In this document: one piece after another, positions 1 through 7,903 of the stretch
Position numbering within the stretch: position 1 is the first letter of the stretch
How the letters are laid out: each line of letters begins with the position of its first letter
Assembly: GCA_965218715.1 (NCBI GenBank)
Contig: CBDCLY010000008.1
Location: forward strand, 1 to 15,688
Reading direction: 5' to 3'
Source of the DNA: CBDCLY01 sp965218715
GTDB taxonomy: Bacteria > Bacteroidota > Bacteroidia > Flavobacteriales_E > Vicingaceae
Length of the DNA: 15,688 nucleotides
Notes under the pieces: model-generated
Database searches by the model: none
What the model was told of the DNA's origin: nothing
What the model saw: only the letters and a program-made list of their open reading frames with translations
Made by a program: the position numbers and the translations under genes

Positions 1-261
1 CATTAAAGCATCAACAGTTTTTGATGTAGAACTGTAGATGTCTAACAAACGCTTGTAAGAAGACAATTCGAATTGCTCTCTTGCTTTCTTATTTACGTGT
101 GGAGATTTCAATACGGTGTAAATTCTTTTGTGAGTTGGAAGTGGAATTGGACCACTAACTACTGCACCAGTAGACTTTACCGTTTTTACAATTTTCTCAG
201 CTGACTTGTCAACTAAATTAAAATCGTAAGATTTAAGCTTTATGCGAATTTTTTGATTCAT
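1..261 (-). CDS. rpsJ: Small ribosomal subunit protein uS10, 3' end cut by window edge
   Basis: Component of the 30S head; the same protein also works as NusE in transcription antitermination (family knowledge). The minus strand reads without a stop from the ATG at 261 to the window edge, giving 87 codons that start MNQKIRIKLKSYDF. Recognisable S10 features are GPIPLPTHKRIYTVLKSPHV, with the exposed loop, followed by REQFELSSYKRLLDIY. The family is usually about 101-103 residues, so roughly 14-16 C-terminal residues lie outside the window. It follows fusA after 12 bases on the same strand, so it is probably the last str-operon gene or the first gene of the S10 operon, as is common in Bacteroidota. 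The gene is intact as far as it can be seen. Confidence 0.97.
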   Translation of the reverse strand, partial: MNQKIRIKLKSYDFNLVDKSAEKIVKTVKSTGAVVSGPIPLPTHKRIYTVLKSPHVNKKAREQFELSSYKRLLDIYSSTSKTVDALM

Positions 262-273
262 GCTGTTTCTATA

Positions 274-2385
274 TTAAGCTTCTACTTTACCTTTTGCTTT
301 TGCAATTACTTCTTCAGAAACACTTCTAGGTGCATCTGAGAAATGTGAGAATTCCATACTTGAAGTGGCTCTACCTGAAGAAAGTGTTCTTAAAGTAGTA
401 ACGTATCCAAACATTTCAGATAATGGAACACTTGCCTTAATTACTTTGGCACCAGCTCTATCATCCATCCCATCAACTTGTCCTCTTCTTTTATTCAAAT
501 CACCAACAACGTCTCCCATGTTCTCCTCAGGAGTCACTACTTCTAGTTTCATGATTGGCTCTAGCAACACTGGCTTAGACTTAGGAATTGCATCTCTAAA
601 TGCCATTTTTGCTGCCAATTCAAAAGATAATTGATCTGAATCTACTGCGTGGAAAGAACCGTCCATCAATGTCACTTTTAAACTATCCATTGGATAACCT
701 GCAAGCACACCATTTTTCATAGATTCTTTAAATCCTTTTTCAACTGAAGGAATAAATTCCTTAGGAATACGTCCACCCTTAATTTCATCCACAAACTCTA
801 ATCCATCAGCATTTTCTGCATCGTCAACTGGCTCAATTCTTACCGAAATATCAGCAAACTTACCACGACCACCTGATTGTTTTTTGTATACTTCTCTATG
901 CTCAACAACACCAGAAATTGCTTCCTTGTATGCTACTTGCGGAGCACCTTGATTACACTCAACTTTAAATTCTCTTTTCAAACGATCAAGAATAATGTCT
1001 AAGTGCAACTCACCCATTCCGCTCAATACAGTTTGACCTGAATCTTCATCAGTATGAATGGTTAATGTTGGATCTTCTTCTGAAAGTTTAGCCAAAGCCA
1101 TACCCATTTTATCAACATCTGCTTGAGTTTTTGGCTCAATTGCAATTCCAATTACTGGATCTGGAAAGTCCATAGACTCCAATACAATTGGCTTACCTAA
1201 ATCAGTTAAAGTATCACCAGTTTTGATGTCTTTAAATCCAACCAAAGCTCCAATATCACCTGCGTGCAATGCATCAATTTGATTTTGCTTGTTGGCATGC
1301 ATTTGGAAAATTCTAGAAATACGCTCTTTCTTTTGAGTTCGCATGTTCATGATGTATGAACCAGACTCTAATTTTCCAGAATATGATCTCACAAAACAAA
1401 GTCGACCTACAAATGGATCGGTAGCAATTTTAAATGCTAAAGCTGCAAAAGGCTCATCTACTGATGGCTTTCTTGACTCTTCTTCTTCAGTATCAGGATT
1501 AACTCCTACAATTGCTTCAGTATCCATTGGAGATGGCAATAATTCCATCACATAATCCAACATGGTCTGAACACCTTTGTTTTTAAATGCAGAACCACAA
1601 AGCATAGGAACAATTTTCATTGAAATTGTTGCCGCTCTTAGGGCTGTTAAAATTTCTTTTTCTGTGATTGAATCTGGATCTTCAAAATACTTTTCCATTA
1701 AAGTATCATCAAATTCAGCGATTGCTTCCAATAATTTCTCACGGTATTCAGCAACCTCATCTAACATGTCTTCTGGAATTGGAACTTCCTCGAAAGTCAT
1801 TCCCATGTCATTCTCGTTCCAAATAATTCCTCGGTTATTCACCAAGTCAACAACACCTCTAAAGGTTTCTTCACCACCAATTGGCAATTGCAATGGCACT
1901 GCATTGCTACCAAGCATTTCTTTTACTTGCTTACAAACCATTAAGAAGTTAGCACCTTGACGATCCATTTTATTAACGAATCCTAAACGAGCTACATTAT
2001 AATTATCTGCTAATCTCCAGTTTGTTTCAGATTGAGGCTCAACACCATCAACAGCTGAAAACAAGAACACCAAACCATCCAATACTCTTAAAGAACGGTT
2101 CACCTCAACAGTAAAGTCAACGTGACCAGGAGTATCAATAATGTTGATGTGGTAATTGTCACCTCTATAATCCCAAAAAACGGTAGTTGCAGCAGAAGTA
2201 ATGGTAATTCCTCTTTCTTGCTCTTGGTCCATCCAGTCCATAGTAGCAGCACCATCGTGAACTTCACCAATTTTGTGACTTACTCCAGCATAATACAATA
2301 TACGCTCAGTAGTAGTGGTTTTTCCTGCATCAATGTGTGCAGCAATTCCAATGTTTCTTGTCAGTAATAAATCTCTTTTAGCCAT
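274..2385 (-). CDS. fusA: Translation elongation factor G
   Basis: GTPase that drives tRNA-mRNA translocation on the ribosome and, with RRF, ribosome recycling. The 703 residues match the normal length. GTP-binding motifs are in order: P-loop AHIDAGKT at about 16-23, the switch I region with RGITI near 58-62, DTPGH at 84-88 and NKMD at 138-141. Domain II follows, then domain III with SGMGELHLDIILDRL, domain IV with VAYKEAI and GRIPKEFIPSVEKG, and a domain V ending in EEVIAKAKGK. The ATG at 2385 begins MAKRDLLLTRNIGI, typical of the family. It lies 20 bases after rpsG and 12 bases before rpsJ, consistent with co-transcription from the promoter upstream of rpsL. Nothing marks it as a divergent paralogue. 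Confidence 0.99.
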   Translation of the reverse strand: MAKRDLLLTRNIGIAAHIDAGKTTTTERILYYAGVSHKIGEVHDGAATMDWMDQEQERGITITSAATTVFWDYRGDNYHINIIDTPGHVDFTVEVNRSLRVLDGLVFLFSAVDGVEPQSETNWRLADNYNVARLGFVNKMDRQGANFLMVCKQVKEMLGSNAVPLQLPIGGEETFRGVVDLVNNRGIIWNENDMGMTFEEVPIPEDMLDEVAEYREKLLEAIAEFDDTLMEKYFEDPDSITEKEILTALRAATISMKIVPMLCGSAFKNKGVQTMLDYVMELLPSPMDTEAIVGVNPDTEEEESRKPSVDEPFAALAFKIATDPFVGRLCFVRSYSGKLESGSYIMNMRTQKKERISRIFQMHANKQNQIDALHAGDIGALVGFKDIKTGDTLTDLGKPIVLESMDFPDPVIGIAIEPKTQADVDKMGMALAKLSEEDPTLTIHTDEDSGQTVLSGMGELHLDIILDRLKREFKVECNQGAPQVAYKEAISGVVEHREVYKKQSGGRGKFADISVRIEPVDDAENADGLEFVDEIKGGRIPKEFIPSVEKGFKESMKNGVLAGYPMDSLKVTLMDGSFHAVDSDQLSFELAAKMAFRDAIPKSKPVLLEPIMKLEVVTPEENMGDVVGDLNKRRGQVDGMDDRAGAKVIKASVPLSEMFGYVTTLRTLSSGRATSSMEFSHFSDAPRSVSEEVIAKAKGKVEA

Positions 2386-2405
2386 TGCTATTTTGCTTTC
2401 TGATA

Positions 2406-2874
2406 TTAAAATCTAAAATGAGAGAATGCTTTATTCGCTTCCGCCATTCTATGCGTATCTTCTTTTTTCTTATGAGCTGCACCCTCTTCCTTAGCACCTG
2501 CAATTACTTCAGCAGCTAATTTTTGAGCCATAGTTTTCTCATTTCTTTTCTTAGAATAAAGAATTAACCACTTCATTCCCATAGAAGTTTTTCTGTCGTC
2601 TCTAATGGGTTGTGGAATTTGGAAAGTTGCCCCTCCTACTCTTCTACTTCTAACCTCAACTTGAGGAGTAATGTTATCCAATGCTTTCTTCCACGTCGCA
2701 AGTCCACCTTCTTCTACTTTTCCATCAACAATTTCCATTGCTTCATAAAAAAATATCATAGGCTAAACTTTTCTTTCCGTGTAACATTAAGTTGTTAACG
2801 AAACGAGTAACTTCCTGACTTTGAAACTTTGGGTCTGGAAGTAATGGTCTTTTTTTGGCTCTAGCTTTTCTCAT
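2406..2874 (-). CDS. rpsG: Small ribosomal subunit protein uS7, reading frame broken once
   Basis: Primary 16S rRNA-binding protein that nucleates assembly of the 30S head and lines the E site. The true start is the ATG at 2874 (MRKARAKKRPLLPDPKFQSQ). That frame runs through VTRFVNNLMLHGKKSLAYDI and then hits TGA. The rest (YEAMEIVDGKVEEGG to KAFSHFRF) continues in the next frame down to the stop at 2406. The break sits in a run of 7 A on the plus strand (2747-2753). With 6 A the gene reads through as 155 residues, the usual S7 length. A Met start at 2759 would give only an out-of-frame artefact beginning MIF. S7 is essential and no second copy is visible, so an assembly or sequencing miscount is the best explanation. 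The gene lies 15 bases after rpsL and 20 before fusA. Confidence 0.93.
2747..2753. other. Run of 7 A carrying the rpsG frameshift
   Basis: On the coding strand this is a run of 7 T between the codons for LAYDI and YEAMEI of S7. As read it gives ATT TTT TTA TGA (stop). One T fewer gives ATT TTT TAT GAA, which matches the conserved S7 sequence on both sides. This is direct observation; the cause is inferred. Confidence 0.85.
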
Positions 2875-2889
2875 CTTTTCTTAACTAGT

Positions 2890-3264
2890 TTATTTTTTCG
2901 GGCGCTTAGCACCGTATTTTGATCTTCTTTGACTTCTATCAGCAACACCTGCTGTATCCAAGGCACCTCTCACGATGTGATAACGAACACCTGGCAAATC
3001 TTTTACTCTTCCTCCTCTAACCAATACGATAGAGTGCTCTTGCAAATTGTGGCCTTCACCTGGGATATAAGCATTCACTTCTTTCCCATTTGTAAGACGA
3101 ACCCTTGCTACTTTTCTCATCGCAGAATTTGGCTTCTTTGGTGTAGTGGTATAAACCCTAACACAAACCCCTCTACGTTGGGGACAAGAATCAAGTGCTG
3201 CAGACTTGCTCTTCTTTTCTAATTTAACTCTTCCTTTTCTTACAAGTTGCTGTATTGTTGGCAT
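2890..3264 (-). CDS. rpsL: Small ribosomal subunit protein uS12
   Basis: Ribosomal protein at the decoding centre that controls tRNA selection accuracy; first gene of the str operon. It has 124 residues, the normal length, starting MPTIQQLVRKGR. The conserved loop TTTPKKPNSAMRKVARVRL carries Lys43, and GGRVKDLPGVRYHIVRG carries Lys88 and Asp89 (the methylthio-aspartate site in many bacteria). Both lysines are the streptomycin-sensitive form, so the sequence shows no classical resistance change. The ATG at 3264 is supported by the standard N-terminus. rpsG starts 15 bases after its stop. A TANNTTTG -7 box lies about 50 bases upstream and probably serves the whole operon. Confidence 0.98.
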   Translation of the reverse strand: MPTIQQLVRKGRVKLEKKSKSAALDSCPQRRGVCVRVYTTTPKKPNSAMRKVARVRLTNGKEVNAYIPGEGHNLQEHSIVLVRGGRVKDLPGVRYHIVRGALDTAGVADRSQRRSKYGAKRPKK

Positions 3265-3314
3265 AAGCGCTTAAATAAGTCAATAAAATATTACTCCCAA
3301 TTTTTTTGGGGTCG

Positions 3315-3322
3315 CAAATGTA
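3315..3322 (-). promoter_or_regulatory. Putative -7 box for the str operon
   Basis: The minus strand reads TACATTTG, an exact match to the Bacteroidota -7 consensus TANNTTTG, ending 50 bases before the rpsL ATG. No convincing TTG-type -33 element lies 19-21 bases further upstream, so the assignment rests on the -7 box, its position and the adjacent A-tract. Confidence 0.45.
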
Positions 3323-3553
3323 CAAGATTTTTTGGTTAATTCCGCTGGCTAAATCTTTTTTTTTTTAGCGATTTGGCAAAATAATCGCAAAGCCCATGTC
3401 TGTTTAGCTTTCAGCCTTTTGATTTTTTTTATTTTCAACAGGATATTGAACACAAATTTAGGCAGGAAAAACAAAGTCAAGTCAAATTTAATTCATTGCA
3501 ATAAATCTTATGTTCTTGGTGGGCATTTTTTCAATTCACCCATATAGATTAAT

Positions 3554-3561
3554 TATTTTTG
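3554..3561 (+). promoter_or_regulatory. Putative -7 box directly upstream of the helicase start
   Basis: TATTTTTG matches TANNTTTG and ends only 4 bases before the ATG at 3566. If used, the transcript would start at or next to the start codon and be leaderless or nearly so. No clear -33 element is visible, and short AT-rich matches can arise by chance. Confidence 0.35.
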
Positions 3562-3565
3562 TTTG

Positions 3566-5904
3566 ATGAATTTTTTGAATCAATTGAATGAATCACAAAG
3601 GGAAGCAGTATGCAATACTGAGGGACCTACTATGGTGATTGCTGGAGCAGGCTCTGGAAAAACAAGAGTACTGACTTATAGGATAGCACATTTGATGCAA
3701 AAAGGAGTTGATCCCTTTAATATACTTTCTTTGACTTTTACCAATAAGGCGGCCAAGGAAATGAAAAAAAAGAATTGGAGAGTTAGTTGGCGAAGGTGAA
3801 GCGAGAAATTTATGGACAGGAACTTTTCATTCAGTATTTTCTAGAATACTAAGATCTGAAGCAGAGAAACTTCATTATCCCTCTAACTTTACTATATATG
3901 ATACTCAGGATAGTAAAAGTTTATTAAAAAGCATTATCAAGGATTTAGGCCTAGATGAAAAAAATTACAAACCTGGATTGGTTTTAAATCGAATATCTAG
4001 CGCAAAGAATAATCTACTTTCAGCAGCAGCCTACCAGCAAAATACAAACATCATTTCAGAGGATCGCCAAATGGCGAAGCCTAAAATTTCTGAAATCTAC
4101 CGTTTATATGAGTCAAGGTGTTTTAAGGCTGCGGCCATGGATTTTGATGATTTGCTATTTAAAACCAACATCTTATTAAGAGATTTCCCCGATGTACTTC
4201 ACAAATACCAACATCGCTTTAAGTATATAATGGTAGACGAGTACCAAGACACCAATTTCTCGCAGTACTTAATCGTAAAAAAAACTTGGGGCCGTAAATG
4301 AAAACATTTGTGTTGTTGGAGATGATGCACAGAGTATCTATGCATTTAGAGGAGCAAACATTCAAAACATTTTAAATTTTCAGAGAGATTATACAGACAC
4401 CAAAGTATTTAAACTTGAACAAAATTACCGCTCAACAAAAAACATAGTTCAAGCGGCCAATCAAGTAATTGAACAAAACAAAGATCAATTAAAGAAAGAA
4501 GTTTGGACCGACAATGGTGCTGGTAATAAGATAAAGGTAAATCGCCTATTGACGGATAATGAAGAAGGCAATCATGTTGCCAGCAGCATATTTGAAACGG
4601 CAATGAATGAGCAAGCCAAGCATGCTGATTTTGCCATTTTATACCGTACCAATGCTCAATCTCGGGCAATGGAAGAGGCGCTTAGGAAAAGAGACATTCC
4701 TTATCGCATTTATGGTGGCACTTCCTTTTACCAAAGAAAAGAAATCAAAGACATTTTGGCTTATTGTCGTTTAGTAATGAACCCAAATGATGATGAAGCC
4801 TTTAAAAGGGTAATCAATTACCCAGCTAGAGGAATAGGAAAAACCAGTTTAGAAAAAATCTCTTTTGCTGCGAATAAATCTGAAGAAAGTCTTTGGACAA
4901 CAATTCAAAATGAACAATTACTCCATCTAGAAATTAATGCCGGCGCAAAAAATAAGGTGGGTTTATTTAGAGACCTTATCCTTAACTACCAATTGAAGTT
5001 AAAAGAAAAGAATGCCTATGAAATTATGGAGGACATTGCCAAAGGCAGTGGGATTCTAAATGACTTGTTTGCAGATAAATCACCTGAAGGGATATCTAGG
5101 TATGACAATATTCAGGAATTACTAAATGGTGTAAAGGATTTTGTAGAATCAGAAAACGATGACAAGTCGCTAGGTCTTTTTCTTCAAGATATAGTATTAC
5201 TGACTGATGCGGATCAAGAGAAGGACAAAAATGACAGAAACAAGGTTTCCTTAATGACTATTCATGCAGCAAAAGGTCTAGAATTTCCATATGTATATAT
5301 TGTAGGCTTGGAGGAAAACCTTTTTCCATCTCAGATGTCTTTGAATTCAAGACCAGATTTAGAGGAAGAAAGGCGATTGTTTTATGTTGCACTAACTCGG
5401 GCGGAAAAAGAAGTCCAACTGTCCTATGCTACCAGTCGTTATCGTTGGGGAAACATGATTTATTGCGAACCAAGTAGGTTCATCGAAGAGATTGATGAGC
5501 AATTTTTACAGTTTTCTGAGTCTAAAGCCAAAACTGTTCGTACTTTTGAGAATGATCGAACATCCTATTTTGGAAATGGAAACTCCTTTAAAAACAAATC
5601 TCAAAAAGTCGGCATGTCTAGCGTAGGGAAAAATGACCCAAAAAAGCCAGCTGAAAAAGTAATACCACCTCATAAGAAAATGGTGAGTATTGATTCTGCT
5701 AAAAGGCCTGTTGACCCTAGCTTCGCCGCTGCTGCCAGCAAAATTGAGCCAGGCATGCGAGTCGAACATCTTCGTTTTGGCAAAGGAAAGGTTACCGGAA
5801 TTGAAGGCCAAGAACCAAATAGAAAGGCAAGTATTAAATTTGATCAAGTAGGAGAAAAACAGCTGCTGCTAAAATTTGCCAAACTAAGAATATTAAAAAA
5901 TTAA
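3566..5904 (+). CDS. UvrD/PcrA-type superfamily 1 DNA helicase, frame broken twice
   Basis: ATP-dependent 3'-5' DNA helicase of the UvrD/PcrA/Rep group, acting in nucleotide excision and mismatch repair and in clearing RecA or stalled replication. Motif I reads AGAGSGKT at residues 26-33, motif Ia LSLTFTNKAAKEM, motif II VDEYQDTN, motif III VVGDDAQSIYAFRGA, motif IV QNYRST, motif V MTIHAAKGLEF and motif VI VALTRAE. A Tudor-like C-terminal domain (MRVEHLRFGKGKV) is typical of PcrA. As read, the frame changes in runs of 8 A at 3764-3771 and 4277-4284. One base fewer at each gives a continuous protein of about 778 residues, normal for the family. The pieces run from 3566 to about 3771, then to about 4284, then to 5904. 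All catalytic motifs survive, so an assembly error is more likely than a decayed gene. ATG 3566 is preferred to TTG 3563. UvrD versus PcrA cannot be settled here. Confidence 0.9.
3764..3771 (+). other. Run of 8 A carrying the first helicase frameshift
   Basis: As read the protein leaves the family sequence after AAKEMKK and stops at 3797-3799. With 7 A the frame continues as MKKRIGELVGEGEARNLWTG and FHSVFSRILR, the expected helicase sequence between motifs Ia and Ib. Confidence 0.85.
4277..4284 (+). other. Run of 8 A carrying the second helicase frameshift
   Basis: After motif II (VDEYQDTN) the frame ends a few codons past this run, at 4299-4301. With 7 A it continues VKKLGAVNENICVVGDDAQS, joining directly into motif III. 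Confidence 0.85.
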
Positions 5905-5918
5905 GTCCCTCCTAATTT

Positions 5919-6614
5919 ATGTCGATGCAATATAATACGACAAGACCCAAGATGATCATTCCAGAATATGGAAGACACATTCAGAAATTAATAGACCACG
6001 CCATTCAATTGGAAAAGAAAGAAGAAAGGAATGAAATGGCCTTGGCAATTATAGATGTCATGGGACAATTGAATCCTCATCTTAGAGATGTTGACGATTT
6101 CAAGCATAAACTTTGGGATCATATTTTCATCATGTCTAATTTCAAATTAGATGTGGAATCTCCTTATCCTATTCCAAGCAAAGAGCAATTTGAAGAAAGG
6201 CCAAACAAAATGCCTTATCCAGCAAACGATGCTCGATTCAAACATTACGGAAAGGGTGTAGAAGAATTGATAGGGAAAGCCATTGAATTTGAAGATGGCG
6301 AGGAGAAAGAAGCCTTGATATTGGCCATCGGCAATCTAATGAAGAGGCATTACCTCACTTGGGGTAGATCTTCTGTTAATGACGGACAAATTATTGCCGA
6401 CTTAAAGAAAATATCAAGAGGTAAACTTGAGGTATCAGAAAACTTAGAGTTAATAGATAGCAAAGAGATAAGTCCTCGTAAAACCTCAACCAATACCAAT
6501 ACAAGTAAAAACAAGAAAAGAAGTAAACGCACGTTTAAAGGCAAAAAAAATACTAGAAAAGATACATGGGCACATTCGAAATTAATGGTGGAAAACAGCT
6601 CTCAGGCGAGTTGA
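5919..6614 (+). CDS. DUF4290 family protein
   Basis: Conserved Bacteroidota protein of unknown function (DUF4290), commonly found directly upstream of murA as here. As read it has 231 residues, with no signal peptide or membrane segment. The N-terminal two thirds are conserved and mostly helical: IPEYGRHIQKLIDHAIQLEK at about 13-32, ALAIIDVMGQLNPHLRD, FKHKLWDHIFIMSNF and LAIGNLMKRHYLTWGRSSVND. The last 50 or so residues are a Lys/Arg/Asn/Thr-rich low-complexity tail, which suggests contact with nucleic acid or anionic polymer (inference only). It starts 14 bases after the helicase stop and overlaps murA by 49 bases. The end is uncertain: a run of 8 A at 6543-6550 lies in the tail. One more A would stop the protein at 6554-6556 before murA, and one fewer would stop it at 6583-6585. 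Confidence 0.88.
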   Translation: MSMQYNTTRPKMIIPEYGRHIQKLIDHAIQLEKKEERNEMALAIIDVMGQLNPHLRDVDDFKHKLWDHIFIMSNFKLDVESPYPIPSKEQFEERPNKMPYPANDARFKHYGKGVEELIGKAIEFEDGEEKEALILAIGNLMKRHYLTWGRSSVNDGQIIADLKKISRGKLEVSENLELIDSKEISPRKTSTNTNTSKNKKRSKRTFKGKKNTRKDTWAHSKLMVENSSQAS

Positions 6615-7870
6615 AACCACAAGGAGCAAAAAACGAAGCACTTCAAATTTTATGTGCTGTTTTACTCACTCCTGAAAAAGTCACCATAGAAAATGTTCCA
6701 AATATTATTGATGTAAATAAACTCATTGACCTACTAAAAGACTTAGGGGTTAAAGTTGAAAAAATAGCGGAGGAGACCTACACTTTTCAAGCCGACGAAA
6801 TTGACATCGAATACCTCAACACACAAGAGTTTAAAACAAAAGGATCTAGCCTTAGAGGTTCTGTTATGATTTTGGGGCCACTACTTTCAAGATTTGGAAA
6901 AGGATACATTCCAAGACCAGGTGGCGATAAGATTGGAAGAAGAAGGCTGGATACCCACTTTATAGGCTTTCAAAAGTTAGGAGCAAAATTCATCTACAAT
7001 AAGGAGAATAAATTTTACAAGGTAGAAGCAGGAAATCTAAAAGGCACCTATATGCTTTTAGACGAGGCTTCTGTTACTGGAACCGCCAATATCATAATGG
7101 CTGCAACTTTAGCCAAAGGAAAAACTACAATATATTACGCAGCTTGCGAACCATACATTCAACAATTGTGCAAAATGTTGAACAGCATGGGAGCCAAAAT
7201 CACAGGAATCGGCTCCAACATGGTGCACATTGAAGGAGTTGAGTATTTAGGAGGTTGCGTGCATAGAATACTTCCTGATATGATTGAGATTGGAAGTTTC
7301 ATTGGTTTAGCCGCCATGACCCAATCTGAAATTACCATTAAAGATGTTTCCTATCCAAACCTTGGAATCATTCCTGATACCTTCAAAAAATTAGGGATCC
7401 AAATGGAATTGAAAGGTGATGATTTATACATTCCAGCACAAGACCATTATGCAGTAGAGACATTTATTGATGGTTCAATCATGACCATTTCTGATGCCCC
7501 TTGGCCTGGATTTACTCCAGATTTATTGAGCATTATGCTAGTAACAGCAACCCAAGCTAAGGGTTCTGTTTTAATTCATCAAAAGATGTTTGAATCAAGG
7601 CTGTTCTTTGTCGACAAATTGATTGACATGGGAGCTCAAATTATTCTTTGTGATCCACACAGAGCAACAGTGATTGGCTTAGATAAACGGACTCAATTAA
7701 GGGGAATTCAAATGACATCTCCCGATATTAGAGCTGGAGTTTCTTTATTGATTGCCGCCTTATCTGCAAAAGGGACTAGCACTATCCATAATATTGAACA
7801 AATTGATAGAGGTTATTCCAATATTGACAAAAGGCTAAATGCCATAGGGGCCGACATAAAAAGAATTTAA
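6566..7870 (+). CDS. murA: UDP-N-acetylglucosamine 1-carboxyvinyltransferase
   Basis: Cytoplasmic enzyme of the first committed step of peptidoglycan synthesis, moving enolpyruvate from PEP to UDP-GlcNAc. It has 434 residues. The substrate-binding Lys22-Asn23 pair is in GAKNEAL, Arg97 in SLRGS, and the flexible loop is PGGDKIGRRRLDTH at 118-131. The loop residue equivalent to E. coli Cys115 is Asp121. Natural Cys-to-Asp enzymes such as those of Mycobacterium and Chlamydia are active but not alkylated by fosfomycin, so intrinsic resistance of this enzyme is predicted. The catalytic Asp in PGFTPD and the C-terminal RGYSNIDKRLNAIGADIKRI are present. The ATG at 6566 gives the normal N-terminus (MGTFEINGGKQLSGEL). 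It is probably transcribed with the DUF4290 gene, whose end it overlaps. Confidence 0.98.
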   Translation: MGTFEINGGKQLSGELKPQGAKNEALQILCAVLLTPEKVTIENVPNIIDVNKLIDLLKDLGVKVEKIAEETYTFQADEIDIEYLNTQEFKTKGSSLRGSVMILGPLLSRFGKGYIPRPGGDKIGRRRLDTHFIGFQKLGAKFIYNKENKFYKVEAGNLKGTYMLLDEASVTGTANIIMAATLAKGKTTIYYAACEPYIQQLCKMLNSMGAKITGIGSNMVHIEGVEYLGGCVHRILPDMIEIGSFIGLAAMTQSEITIKDVSYPNLGIIPDTFKKLGIQMELKGDDLYIPAQDHYAVETFIDGSIMTISDAPWPGFTPDLLSIMLVTATQAKGSVLIHQKMFESRLFFVDKLIDMGAQIILCDPHRATVIGLDKRTQLRGIQMTSPDIRAGVSLLIAALSAKGTSTIHNIEQIDRGYSNIDKRLNAIGADIKRI

Positions 7871-7903
7871 TCGCAATTAATATTGCAAAGCAAAAAGAAC
7901 ATT

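Larger units (their letters stand above)
3265..3562. other. Non-coding region between divergent rpsL and helicase genes
   Basis: This 298-bp AT-rich gap contains no credible gene. It holds the rpsL leader and -7 box on the minus strand and a -7 box for the helicase gene at its right end. A run of 11 T (3356-3366) sits in a small inverted repeat, GCTAAA at 3348-3353 and TTTAGC at 3364-3369. A longer imperfect pairing is possible with GATTTGGC at 3371-3377. On the minus strand this is an A-tract about 25-45 bases upstream of the rpsL -7 box, where it could act as an upstream promoter element (inference). A second small repeat, CCCAA and TTGGG around the T run near 3297-3310, lies in the rpsL leader. 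No tRNA or riboswitch is recognisable. Confidence 0.6.

Noticed and set aside
1577..1960. Plus-strand open frame inside fusA, and similar ones at 365, 1343 and 2122
   Set aside because: All lie antisense to intact EF-G, are rich in Ser/Ile/Asn as expected for shadows of an AT-rich gene, and show no recognisable motif.
3264..3273. Perfect palindrome TAAGCGCTTA overlapping the rpsL start codon
   Set aside because: Ten bases without a spacer cannot make a stable hairpin, and a single short palindrome is not enough to claim an operator.
4549..5904. Separate 451-residue helicase gene starting at an internal ATG
   Set aside because: The helicase sequence continues upstream in the same frame to about 4285 with motif III, so the internal ATG is only where an open-frame search lands after the second frameshift.
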